A stretch of DNA of 42,342 nt from Anaerolineaceae bacterium (GTDB lineage Bacteria; Chloroflexota; Anaerolineae; Aggregatilineales; Phototrophicaceae), in assembly GCA_007693385.1 (NCBI GenBank), contig REDR01000059.1:1-42342 (forward strand), in the 5' to 3' direction. The notes under the pieces are model-generated. The model did not search any database, was not told the DNA's origin, and saw only the letters and a list, made by a program, of their open reading frames with translations. The first letter of the stretch is position 1; each line of letters opens with the position of its first letter. Position numbers and translations under genes: made by a program. Of this stretch, positions 33,512-41,510 are shown piece after piece.

Positions 33512-35671
33512 TTGAGAAAAATCTATCCATTCAATGCCGGCTGGTTGTTCATGTCGCAACGGGCGGGCGATGATGTGGCCGATACCGACTTCGTGCCGGT
33601 CACGTTGCCGCACAGTAACGCGCTTTTGCCGGTCAACCACTTTGACGACGCGGAATATCAGTTCATCAGCACCTATCGCAAGCGCTTCCGCTTGCCGCGT
33701 CCGCTAGACGGCCAGCGCGTCTTCATCGACTTCGCCGGCGCGATGATCTCCGCGACAGTGAGCATCAACGGCCACACCTTCGCCGAGCATCGCGGCGGCT
33801 ATACGCCGTTCGCCTATGACATCACCGACTATCTGCACGCCGACGGCGAGAACCTGCTGACCGTGCATCTGGATAGCACCGAACGCGCCGACATCCCGCC
33901 GTTCGGCTACGTGGTGGATTATCTGACGTTCGGCGGCATCTATCGAGAGGCCGCCCTGCGCTACGTCGCGCCCGCCCACATCGTCAATGCCCGCGTCCGC
34001 CCCGATGATCCGATGGCGCAGTCCACGACAGCCGATGTCGATGTGTGGCTGAGTGATGCGACCCCCGCCGGTCTCACGTTGATCGCGCAGGCCACCATCG
34101 ACGGGCATACGGTGACCGTTGAGGGCGTCACGACGGCTGAAGGCACGCTGACGCTGACCTTGCCGCCGTGCGCTTACAAGCGCTGGTCGCCGGATTCGCC
34201 GCAGATGTACACGCTGGATTTGACCTTGCTCGGCGCGGATGAAACGCTCGACGGTTACGCGGTGCGCTTCGGCGTGCGTCAGGCGGTCTTTGCCGATGAT
34301 GGCTTCTACCTGAACGGCGAAAAGTTATTCCTGCGCGGCCTCAACCGTCACCAGACATACCCGTATATCGGCGCGGCGGCGCCCGCCCGTCTGCAACGCA
34401 AGGACGCCGACATCATCAAATATGAGCTAGGCTGTAATATCGTCCGCACGTCGCACTATCCGCAGAGCAAACACTTCTTAGAGCGTTGCGACGAGATCGG
34501 CCTGCTAGTCTTTGAAGAAATCCCGGGCTGGCAACACATCGGCGATGAAGCGTGGCAAGCGCTCAGCCTGCGCGACGTTCGCGCTATGATCGAACGCGAC
34601 TGGAATCACCCGTCCATCGTGTTATGGGGCGTGCGTATCAATGAAAGCTGGGACAACACCGAATTCTACACGCGCACCAACGCGCTCGCCCGCCAGCTAG
34701 ACCCCACCCGCCAGACAACCGGCGTGCGCTTCTGGCCGGAAAGCGAATTTCTGGAAGATGTGTACGGCTACAACGATTTCACCAATAGCGTACTGGAGCC
34801 GACGCAGACCCCGTGGCTAATCACCGAGTTCAACGGCCATATGTTCCCGACCAAGACTATCGACGGCGAAGAACGTCAGGTTGAACACGCCATCCGCCAT
34901 GCGCGGATTCAAGATCGGGCGCTGGGCATGGGCGGCGTCAGTGGCGCGATTGGCTGGTGCGCCTTCGACTACAACACGCACAAAGAATTCGGTAGCGGGG
35001 ATCGCATCTGCTATCATGGCGTGATGGACATCTTCCGCCTGCCAAAATACGCCGCCTACGCTTACGCCTCGCAAGTGTCGCCGCAACAGCGCATCGTGTT
35101 GCAGGCCGCCACCATCTGGGCGATGGGGGATCGCTCGGCGGGCGGCAATGACCCGCTTTACATCTTCTCTAACTGTGATGAAGTCGATGTTTACGCCGGT
35201 AAAGACCATATCGGGCGTTTCATGCCGGAACGTGCCGAATTCCCGTACCTTCAGCACCCGCCGTTCAAAGTGACCGGACTGGGGATGCGCTGGGGCGAAG
35301 AATTCGGCGATCTGCACGTCGTCGGCTACATCGACGGCCAGCGCGTGGCCGAACAGCGCATCTCCTGTGATGGGCAACCGGCACAGCTTTTACTGTGCGC
35401 CGATGACCCGACGCTGGCGGCGGATGGCGCGGACATGACGCGGATCGTGTTTAAGATCGTTGATCGCTATGGCAACCGCTTGCCGTATGCCCGCCACATC
35501 CTGACGTTTGCCATCGAAGGCGACGCGCAGATCATCGGCGAAAACCCGATAGCGGCGGCGGGCGGGCAGGGCGCGGTCTACGTCAAAGCCGGAACGCGGG
35601 CGGGCGTCATCAAGCTGACCGCCCAAACTGCGCGGCTACCGGCGGCGACGGTACACATCAACATCGGCTGA
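33512..35671 (+). CDS. Glycoside hydrolase family 2 enzyme (beta-galactosidase/beta-glucuronidase-like)
   Basis: A 719-residue retaining beta-glycosidase without a signal peptide, so probably cytosolic, acting on the sugar brought in by the upstream ABC system. Domain order is an N-terminal jelly roll (to about 165), an Ig-like domain (to about 260), a TIM barrel (about 260-535) and C-terminal beta domains. The acid/base is E378 in R-I-N-E-S-W and the nucleophile is E439 in L-I-T-E-F-N-G. Barrel motifs include L-R-G-L-N-R-H and V-R-T-S-H-Y-P. The start is a TTG with GGAG 9 nt upstream. Substrate, whether beta-galactoside, glucuronide or another, is uncertain. Confidence 0.92.
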   Translation: MRKIYPFNAGWLFMSQRAGDDVADTDFVPVTLPHSNALLPVNHFDDAEYQFISTYRKRFRLPRPLDGQRVFIDFAGAMISATVSINGHTFAEHRGGYTPFAYDITDYLHADGENLLTVHLDSTERADIPPFGYVVDYLTFGGIYREAALRYVAPAHIVNARVRPDDPMAQSTTADVDVWLSDATPAGLTLIAQATIDGHTVTVEGVTTAEGTLTLTLPPCAYKRWSPDSPQMYTLDLTLLGADETLDGYAVRFGVRQAVFADDGFYLNGEKLFLRGLNRHQTYPYIGAAAPARLQRKDADIIKYELGCNIVRTSHYPQSKHFLERCDEIGLLVFEEIPGWQHIGDEAWQALSLRDVRAMIERDWNHPSIVLWGVRINESWDNTEFYTRTNALARQLDPTRQTTGVRFWPESEFLEDVYGYNDFTNSVLEPTQTPWLITEFNGHMFPTKTIDGEERQVEHAIRHARIQDRALGMGGVSGAIGWCAFDYNTHKEFGSGDRICYHGVMDIFRLPKYAAYAYASQVSPQQRIVLQAATIWAMGDRSAGGNDPLYIFSNCDEVDVYAGKDHIGRFMPERAEFPYLQHPPFKVTGLGMRWGEEFGDLHVVGYIDGQRVAEQRISCDGQPAQLLLCADDPTLAADGADMTRIVFKIVDRYGNRLPYARHILTFAIEGDAQIIGENPIAAAGGQGAVYVKAGTRAGVIKLTAQTARLPAATVHINIG

Positions 35672-35696
35672 TTTCAACCGGCCTTCGCTTAACGCA

Positions 35697-35725
35697 TTGA
35701 CGCTCTATAGTCAGTCCGCTACAAT
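35697..35725 (+). promoter_or_regulatory. Sigma-70-type promoter of miaB
   Basis: TTGACG (35697-35702) and TACAAT (35720-35725) are separated by exactly 17 bp and lie 33 bp before the ATG at 35758. Both boxes are close to consensus. Confidence 0.7.
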
Positions 35726-35757
35726 AAGTTAGACGTTTGTTTGAGGTTCGGTTTAAT

Positions 35758-37137
35758 ATGACAAAATACTACATCTGGACATACGGCTGTCAGATGAACA
35801 CCGCCGATTCCCAGCATCTCGCATCAGAGCTGGAACGCATGGGGCATCAAGCGGCGGCTGACCCCGATGAAGCGGATATTCTGGTGGTCAATACCTGCGT
35901 GGTGCGTCAAAGCGCGGAGGACAAAGGGCTGGGGCGTTTGCTATCCCTGCGGCCACTCAAAGAGAGCCATCCCGACAAAGTGATCGGCGTGATGGGGTGC
36001 ATGGTCGGCGTGCGTGATCCGCTACACATGCGGCAGAAATTACCGTTTGTCGATGTCTTCCTGCCGCCCTCAGAGCCGACGCCGATGGTCGATTTCCTGC
36101 GTGACCGCATGAGCGAATCCGACTTGATGGCCTACGAGCAAGCCCAGCGCGAACAGCGCGACGCCATACAGGACGGCGACCTGATCTTGCCCGAACACGA
36201 AGCCAACAGCCTCATCAGCGCCCATGTGCCGGTGGTTTACGGCTGTTCGCACGCCTGTAGCTTCTGCATTATCCCGTTCCGGCGCGGCATTGAACGCAGT
36301 CGGAGCGTCGGCGAGATTGTCGCCCATGTCCGCAGTCTGGCCTTGCAGGGCGTCAAAGAAGTGACGTTGCTCGGGCAGATCGTTGACCGCTACGGCAAAG
36401 ACATCCCCGACGGCCCCGATCTGGCCGATCTGTTGCGCGTGGTGCATGGCGTGGCCGAAGAAACCGGACTGGAGCGCATCCGCTTTTTGACCAGTCATCC
36501 CAACTGGATGGACGATAAATTGCTGGATACCGTCGCGGAATTGCCCCGCGTGATGCCCCATATCGAAGTGCCGGTGCAGGCCGGTAACGATCAAGTGCTG
36601 GAAAACATGAAGCGCGGTTATACCAACGCGCAATATCGCGCCCTCGTCGAGCGTATCCGCCAGCGTATCCCCGATGTCGCCATCAATACCGATATTATCG
36701 TCGGCTTCTGTGGCGAAACCGAAGCGCAGTTCATGGATACGTATAACCTGCTGGCTGATCTCAAACTGGATAAAGCGCATCTGGCACGCTACAGCCCGCG
36801 CCCCAATACCGTCAGTGATCGCCGCATGGACGATGACGTGCCCGAAGACGAAAAGAAGCGCCGTCATCAAATGCTGGACGAATTGCAGGCGCAGATCGTC
36901 GCCGAGATTAACGGGCGACATCTGGGGCAGATGGTGGAAGTGCTGGTCGAAGGGGAGCATAAAGGCAAGTGGCGCGGGCGTACCCCGCAAAACAAACTGG
37001 TATTCTTTGAATCCGCCGAAGATTGGAAAGGGCGGCTAGCGCGTGTCGAAATCGTATGGACAGGGCCGTATAGTATGCAAGGGCGTTTGCCCCAGCAACA
37101 GCCCGTCCACGACCCGCTTCTGGTCGTCTCCGGTTGA
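35758..37137 (+). CDS. miaB: tRNA-2-methylthio-N6-dimethylallyladenosine synthase MiaB
   Basis: A radical-SAM methylthiotransferase that adds a 2-methylthio group to isopentenyl-A37 of tRNAs reading U-starting codons. The 459-residue protein has the N-terminal MTTase cysteines C11 (Y-G-C-Q-M-N), C47 (N-T-C-V-V-R) and C81 (M-G-C-M-V-G), the radical-SAM triad C163-x3-C167-x2-C170 in Y-G-C-S-H-A-C-S-F-C, and a C-terminal TRAM domain (about 385-450). The ATG at 35758 is preferred over an upstream in-frame TTG because the family starts at this point. The promoter sits right before it. miaA is not in the window. Confidence 0.94.
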   Translation: MTKYYIWTYGCQMNTADSQHLASELERMGHQAAADPDEADILVVNTCVVRQSAEDKGLGRLLSLRPLKESHPDKVIGVMGCMVGVRDPLHMRQKLPFVDVFLPPSEPTPMVDFLRDRMSESDLMAYEQAQREQRDAIQDGDLILPEHEANSLISAHVPVVYGCSHACSFCIIPFRRGIERSRSVGEIVAHVRSLALQGVKEVTLLGQIVDRYGKDIPDGPDLADLLRVVHGVAEETGLERIRFLTSHPNWMDDKLLDTVAELPRVMPHIEVPVQAGNDQVLENMKRGYTNAQYRALVERIRQRIPDVAINTDIIVGFCGETEAQFMDTYNLLADLKLDKAHLARYSPRPNTVSDRRMDDDVPEDEKKRRHQMLDELQAQIVAEINGRHLGQMVEVLVEGEHKGKWRGRTPQNKLVFFESAEDWKGRLARVEIVWTGPYSMQGRLPQQQPVHDPLLVVSG

Positions 37138-37259
37138 TGGCGGTTGTTTTTTACGTGGAAAGTCGTGCAGTCCTCACGGCACAATCCGAGCGTATCCTGT
37201 CGGCGCGTCCGGCGTCAGTCGCATACGATGACCAATCATTAGGAATGATCGGCGTTGTG

Positions 37260-37268
37260 TGCTATACT
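37260..37268 (+). promoter_or_regulatory. Extended -10 promoter of the V4R-domain gene
   Basis: TGC-TATACT is an extended -10 element about 110 bp before the ATG at 37381. A weak -35 region precedes it. It implies a leader of about 105 nt and lies inside an upstream in-frame extension of the gene, which argues for the shorter protein. Confidence 0.5.
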
Positions 37269-37380
37269 CCTGACTCGAAATTATGGATACGAACCGCTTG
37301 CGCTTCATAGACTGCGTGTATCTCTTACTGAAGACGAAACCACGGTTGGTCTCAACGCACCGATTGGAGGATCAAACACA

Positions 37381-38010
37381 ATGGCGGAAAAAAGCGGATT
37401 TTATTACCCGAATAAATTCGCCCGCATCACGGTAAAGGCGATGGAAGAGATTATGGGTCGGAATGGCTTAAACGCGATTCTGAACCTTGCCGGGCTTACT
37501 GATTTGGTTGATAACTACCCGCCCGACAATCTCGAAAAACAGTTTGACTTCGCAGACTTTACCGCGTTGAACGTGGCGCTGGAAGAAATGTACGGCCCGC
37601 GTGGTGGGCGTGGGTTAGCCTTGCGTGCTGGCCGGGCAACCTTCGCCGATGCGTTGCGCGGCTTTGGTGCGTTGGCTGGCGTCGGCGACCTCGCCTTTAA
37701 GGTATTGCCCCTGAATGCCAAGCTCAAAATCGGCGTTCCGGCAATGGCTAATATCTTTAACCAGTTCTCCGACCAGATTTCAAACGTCTATGAAGAAGGC
37801 ACTGACCGCATCATCTACACCTTAGAGCGTTGCCCCATCTGCTGGGGACGCAAGACCGATAAGCCGGTCTGCTATGTGGCGCAGGGACTCTTGCAAGAAG
37901 GTCTGCGCTGGGTGTCCGGTGGTAGCGAATTCAAAGTTGATATGTCCGACTGCATTGCCAAAGGCGACGAGATGGGGCGGCTCATCATCTACAAAGAGCC
38001 GATTGGCTAG
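37381..38010 (+). CDS. V4R (4-vinyl reductase-like) domain protein
   Basis: A 209-residue protein resembling the V4R small-molecule-binding domain: an N-terminal region with Y-Y-P-N-K-F-A-R and R-N-G-L-N-A-I-L-N-L-A-G-L, a central helical part, and a C-terminal half with conserved cysteines (C-P-I-C, V-C-Y-V, S-D-C). In V4R proteins such cysteines are thought to bind metal. The ATG at 37381 follows a GGAGG site 10 nt upstream. It is expressed alone, with its own promoter. The name reflects the domain; enzyme activity as a vinyl reductase is not implied. Ligand and role are unknown. Confidence 0.72.
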   Translation: MAEKSGFYYPNKFARITVKAMEEIMGRNGLNAILNLAGLTDLVDNYPPDNLEKQFDFADFTALNVALEEMYGPRGGRGLALRAGRATFADALRGFGALAGVGDLAFKVLPLNAKLKIGVPAMANIFNQFSDQISNVYEEGTDRIIYTLERCPICWGRKTDKPVCYVAQGLLQEGLRWVSGGSEFKVDMSDCIAKGDEMGRLIIYKEPIG

Positions 38011-38117
38011 TCCGCGCCTCTCGTGCATCGCGTAGCGCCGACAGATCAATAGACCGCAATAAGGCTATCGCCATGCGTGCGTTTGCGCGTCTGGATGGCG
38101 TGGCCTTTTCGTTTTTG

Positions 38118-38126
38118 TGCTAAAAT
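38118..38126 (+). promoter_or_regulatory. Extended -10 promoter of the SH3/CARDB lipoprotein gene
   Basis: TGC-TAAAAT forms an extended -10 element about 50 bp before the ATG at 38176. Its form matches TGC-TATACT before the V4R gene and TGT-TATAAT before the ECF gene. Confidence 0.5.
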
Positions 38127-38175
38127 GAGGCTGTAGCTTTCTGCGATAACGCCTTTTAACACAAGGATAAACGCG

Positions 38176-39354
38176 ATGATTGATCGTGTACGTGTGTCCC
38201 TTTTAATCGCATTTCTGGCTGTGTTTTTGGCCGCTTGTAATCTCGGTGGGATCGAGCGCGAAGAAGACATCGACACCACACCGCCGCCCACAGAAGAACA
38301 ACTCGCGGTGCCGGAAGTCGTCATCAACTCGCCACTGGACGGCGCGGAGTTTGTCATCAATGCGCCGCTTTTCGTCACCGCTACCATCACCGATAGCGTC
38401 GGTGTAACCACCGTGCAACTACTCGCCAACGGCCAGCCGGTACGCACCGTCGGCGTCGAAGAAACCGACAACCGGCAATTCCAGCCCGTGCTGGACTTCA
38501 CGCCGCGCACCACCGGCACGGTCACGCTCGGCGTGATCGCCTATCGCGGCAACGTCGCCAGCCAACCGGCCACCGTACAGGTCACCATCCGCGATAGCGC
38601 CTCTGCCGTCACCGCCACGCCGATTCCCGGCGGCAATCAACCGGTCATCAACCCCGACGATCCCAACTGTCGCGCACTGGTCAATACCGGCTTGAACTTC
38701 CGGCGCGGGCCAGCCACCTCATTTGACATCATCCGCACGCTCGGCGCGGGCGAAGTGCTTCAGGCCGTCGGACGCTTGCCGGATAATACGTGGTGGCAGT
38801 TGATTGACCGTAGCGGCACACGCGGCTGGGTGAGCGCGAATTTCATCACGCTGTATGACGGGCGCGTGTCGTTGTGTCGCAATGTCAACATCATTCAGCC
38901 ACCGGCCACCGCCACGCCACCGGCTACCGCTACGCCACCACCATCACCGACAGCCACCGCCACGCGCACCGCCACGCCGACGCGCACCGCGACGCCGACT
39001 GCCGTCCCGTTGCCGGATTTGCGCGTGTCTAACGTGTTCTGCCCGACGGAACTGGTTATCCCTGCGGGTGAGCCTGACGTGACCGCCGAATTCAGCTTTA
39101 ACATCACCAATTCCGGCGGGGTGGTCAACCAGCAATTCTCGGCGCGGGTGCGCGTGGTCAACGGCGATACATTCGACGCCGGAACATATAGCGGGCTGGA
39201 TGGCGGCCAGACGTTGAGCGCGACAGTAGACATCACCATCGCGCAGACCGGCGAAGTAGCCGTTATCTTCGCCGTCGATCCGGATAACGAGATCACCGAG
39301 AGCGACGAGACCAATAACGAGCGCACCTGCACGGTGACGGTTACCAACGAATGA
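38176..39354 (+). CDS. Lipoprotein with Ig-like, SH3 and CARDB-like domains
   Basis: A 392-residue surface lipoprotein with a lipobox (F-L-A-A-C21). After a short Thr/Pro spacer, an Ig-like region (about 45-140) is followed by a bacterial SH3 domain (about 168-230; L-N-F-R-R-G-P-A and G-W-V-S-A-N-F). A T-A-T-P-T linker (about 240-280) then leads to a CARDB-like beta domain (about 281-392; V-N-Q-Q-F-S-A-R-V-R-V and D-N-E-I-T-E-S-D-E-T-N-N). The parts suggest cell-wall or polymer binding outside the cell. No enzyme domain is visible. It stands alone between its promoter and a REP-like hairpin. Confidence 0.85.
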   Translation: MIDRVRVSLLIAFLAVFLAACNLGGIEREEDIDTTPPPTEEQLAVPEVVINSPLDGAEFVINAPLFVTATITDSVGVTTVQLLANGQPVRTVGVEETDNRQFQPVLDFTPRTTGTVTLGVIAYRGNVASQPATVQVTIRDSASAVTATPIPGGNQPVINPDDPNCRALVNTGLNFRRGPATSFDIIRTLGAGEVLQAVGRLPDNTWWQLIDRSGTRGWVSANFITLYDGRVSLCRNVNIIQPPATATPPATATPPPSPTATATRTATPTRTATPTAVPLPDLRVSNVFCPTELVIPAGEPDVTAEFSFNITNSGGVVNQQFSARVRVVNGDTFDAGTYSGLDGGQTLSATVDITIAQTGEVAVIFAVDPDNEITESDETNNERTCTVTVTNE

Positions 39355-39379
39355 GAATGACCTCTGCTTTGTTCGATGA

Positions 39380-39410
39380 TTTGTCGGGGCGCAATGCGGT
39401 TGCGCCCACG
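39380..39410. repeat. REP-like palindrome, copy B
   Basis: TTTGTCG is followed by an 8-bp stem, GGGCGCAA (39387-39394) with TTGCGCCC (39400-39407), around a 5-nt loop. It matches copy A at 13444-13473 at most positions. It lies 46 bp before the transposase-like fusion gene. Confidence 0.5.
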
Positions 39411-39455
39411 CTGAACTGTGTAAGTCCTGACGGGAATAAACGGTAACGGGAAACG

Positions 39456-41474
39456 ATGGCGAAAGCATCTATACGCTTTTTGATCTTGCACAAACAATTG
39501 AGCTTTTCGCTCAATATCAAGCACACGCTGGAGGCGCTGGGCGGCTTTGATGTCGCCCCGTTCACCACGCCACAGACCGCGCTTGATTACCTGCAAGCGC
39601 ACCCCCAGCACGTCGCGCTGATTGATTTCGCATTGCCCGGCGTGGCCGGAAGCGAAATCGTGGAGGCGTTCCGCGCCTGCCAGCCCGATTTGCTGATGAT
39701 CGCCTCGCCGGATTTGCCGCGTGTGGTCTCCGTCGCCCGCCAGATGAAGCTGAATGGCGTCGCCGACGCGCCGACCACCGCCCGCGCCCTGATTCCGGTG
39801 TTGCGCCGCGTGCTATCGCGCATGGACGATCTGCCGGACGCGACCCGCGCCACGCTACAGATACCCGCGCCGCCGATTGACGATGACGAACGCGCCATTT
39901 CTGCGTCTACTGCCACGACGGGATCGCGTCCGCTAGACCCCGAATCGCAGGCCAGAACGATTGAATTCGTGTTGAAGGCCGATGTCGAGAACCTGCGCGA
40001 TAGCGGCGAAATCCCGGAAGGCATCAGCGATGAAGTCCTGCAATCGTTCAAGCGTCTGGCCGCCGAAGAACCGCCGATGCCGACATTGGCCGAAACCGGC
40101 ACCGTACACGATCTGCGCGTGATCGTCGCCGATGACGGCGGCACCACCAACCAGCAACCCGCCCCGCCGCGTGATGTGCCGACTGCCGACGACTCCAGCC
40201 CGCGCTTCGTGGAGAGCGCCCTGCGCGTTGTCGAAGATGACACCATCCCGCTTGAGCAACTGCGCGACGCGCTACAGGCCGAATTCCCCAACACACGGGA
40301 GGGCGAGCCGCTTCCGTCGTGGCTGGAAAACGTCGAGCGCTACGTCAACGAGCCGGATTTTCTGGACGGCGTGACGCCGCGTGACCCGTTGGCCGCCTAC
40401 GTTGACGGCGACGACACCCCGCCGCCCGACAGCTTGCCCGGACAGCAACCGCCACCGCCTGATAATCTGCCCGGACAGAAGCCGCCGCCCGCGTTGCCCG
40501 CCTATGAGTTCCCGTCGCCCGATCAACCGCAAGCCCAGCCGCAGTCGCCACAGGCCGAACCCGAACCCGCCCGCGATTCGCTGGACGATCCACAGATCGC
40601 GCAGATGGCCTTGAACCTGACGCAAGCCGCCACCGATTTGACGGCGGAAATGGCCGTCCTCGCCCGTGAAGGGCAGATCATCGCCCATGCCGGAATCCTG
40701 CCCATCGAAGAGGTTGACGGAATCAGCGATCTACTGGCCGATGACTGGGGCGCGGATTCCGGCGAAGCGCGTATCCGCTTCATCACATTGCCCGATAGTG
40801 GCCGCGATTACATGGTGCATTCGCGCCAGACCGACGACGGCCTCACGTTGTCGCTGGTGTTCGCCGGTAATATGCCCCTGCGCGTGATGCGCTTGCAGAG
40901 CGACAAACTACTGCACGCGCTGACCAGCGTGCCGGAGTTGCCCGCGCCCGGCCAGAGCTTGCTGGACGCCCTGCAAGCCCGCGAAATTCAGTCGCTCGAA
41001 TCCACCGCCGCGCAGGAATTTGAGGCCGCCGTCAACAGTACCGCCGAAGTCGCCCGCGAACACGGCGAACAGGCCGTAAGCGATCCTGAAACCGACGCGC
41101 CGGAAGACGCCCCCGCGCTGACCGCCTACACGGTGGTCTGGATGCTGGCCGACCCGCAAGCTGTACTCGCGCCGGAGGCCAGCCGCGCCATCCGCGAGCA
41201 ACTGGAACGCGACCTGACCGCGCTCGGCTGGGTGGTGGATAGCTTGCAGGTGCATGAGGACTATATCTATCTGCTGGCCGATGTGCCGGTGGGCGATACC
41301 GCCTCCGATGCCATCGTCGCCGACCTGAAAGAGCGCGCCGCGTGGATCGCGCATGAGGCCGCGCCCGATCTTGACCCGTCGGCGCTGTGGGCGGATGGCT
41401 ACTGCGTTCTGCTTCCCGGACGCGACCTCGACCCCGATGAAATTCAGCGTTATATCAACTTCGCCCGCCTGTGA
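39456..41474 (+). CDS. Multidomain protein: degenerate receiver + Roadblock/LC7-like + inactivated IS200/IS605 (Y1) transposase-like domain
   Basis: A 672-residue protein with no annotated family that I know. Residues 1-120 form a receiver-like domain: D57 is kept (A-L-I-D-F-A-L-P-G), but the acidic pair is H12-K13 and the KP lysine is missing. Residues 125-385 are mostly disordered, with P-P-D-S-L-P-G-Q repeats. Residues 385-495 resemble a Roadblock/LC7 domain. Residues 556-672 follow the IS200-type TnpA pattern: Y-T-V-V-W, G-W-V-V-D-S-L-Q-V, then D602-Y603-I-Y605-L-L where transposases have D-H-V-H-L, and E-I-Q-R-Y666-I at the end. The family glutamine after the tyrosine is A670. polA starts 36 nt downstream, so the two are probably co-transcribed. 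Transposition activity is unlikely; a binding or signalling role is inferred. Confidence 0.7.
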   Translation: MAKASIRFLILHKQLSFSLNIKHTLEALGGFDVAPFTTPQTALDYLQAHPQHVALIDFALPGVAGSEIVEAFRACQPDLLMIASPDLPRVVSVARQMKLNGVADAPTTARALIPVLRRVLSRMDDLPDATRATLQIPAPPIDDDERAISASTATTGSRPLDPESQARTIEFVLKADVENLRDSGEIPEGISDEVLQSFKRLAAEEPPMPTLAETGTVHDLRVIVADDGGTTNQQPAPPRDVPTADDSSPRFVESALRVVEDDTIPLEQLRDALQAEFPNTREGEPLPSWLENVERYVNEPDFLDGVTPRDPLAAYVDGDDTPPPDSLPGQQPPPPDNLPGQKPPPALPAYEFPSPDQPQAQPQSPQAEPEPARDSLDDPQIAQMALNLTQAATDLTAEMAVLAREGQIIAHAGILPIEEVDGISDLLADDWGADSGEARIRFITLPDSGRDYMVHSRQTDDGLTLSLVFAGNMPLRVMRLQSDKLLHALTSVPELPAPGQSLLDALQAREIQSLESTAAQEFEAAVNSTAEVAREHGEQAVSDPETDAPEDAPALTAYTVVWMLADPQAVLAPEASRAIREQLERDLTALGWVVDSLQVHEDYIYLLADVPVGDTASDAIVADLKERAAWIAHEAAPDLDPSALWADGYCVLLPGRDLDPDEIQRYINFARL

Positions 41475-41510
41475 TTGGCACAGCGAGCATGAACGAGAGG
41501 ACAACATCGC

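Noticed and set aside
36070-36990. A 306-codon open frame on the minus strand opposite miaB
   Set aside because: It lies wholly inside miaB, which has all family motifs. The frame shows no recognisable domain and is a by-product of GC-rich codon use.
37255-37380. N-terminal extension of the V4R-domain protein
   Set aside because: It spans the predicted promoter; the ATG at 37381 has a GGAGG site and starts the conserved domain.
38895-39611. A 238-codon minus-strand frame across the lipoprotein 3' end
   Set aside because: It mirrors the repetitive T-A-T-P-T linker and runs through an intergenic hairpin; no protein signature is visible.
41121-41474. An intact IS200/IS605 insertion sequence
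   Set aside because: The domain is fused in frame to other domains, the HUH histidines are absent, and no left- or right-end hairpins or accessory tnpB gene were seen.
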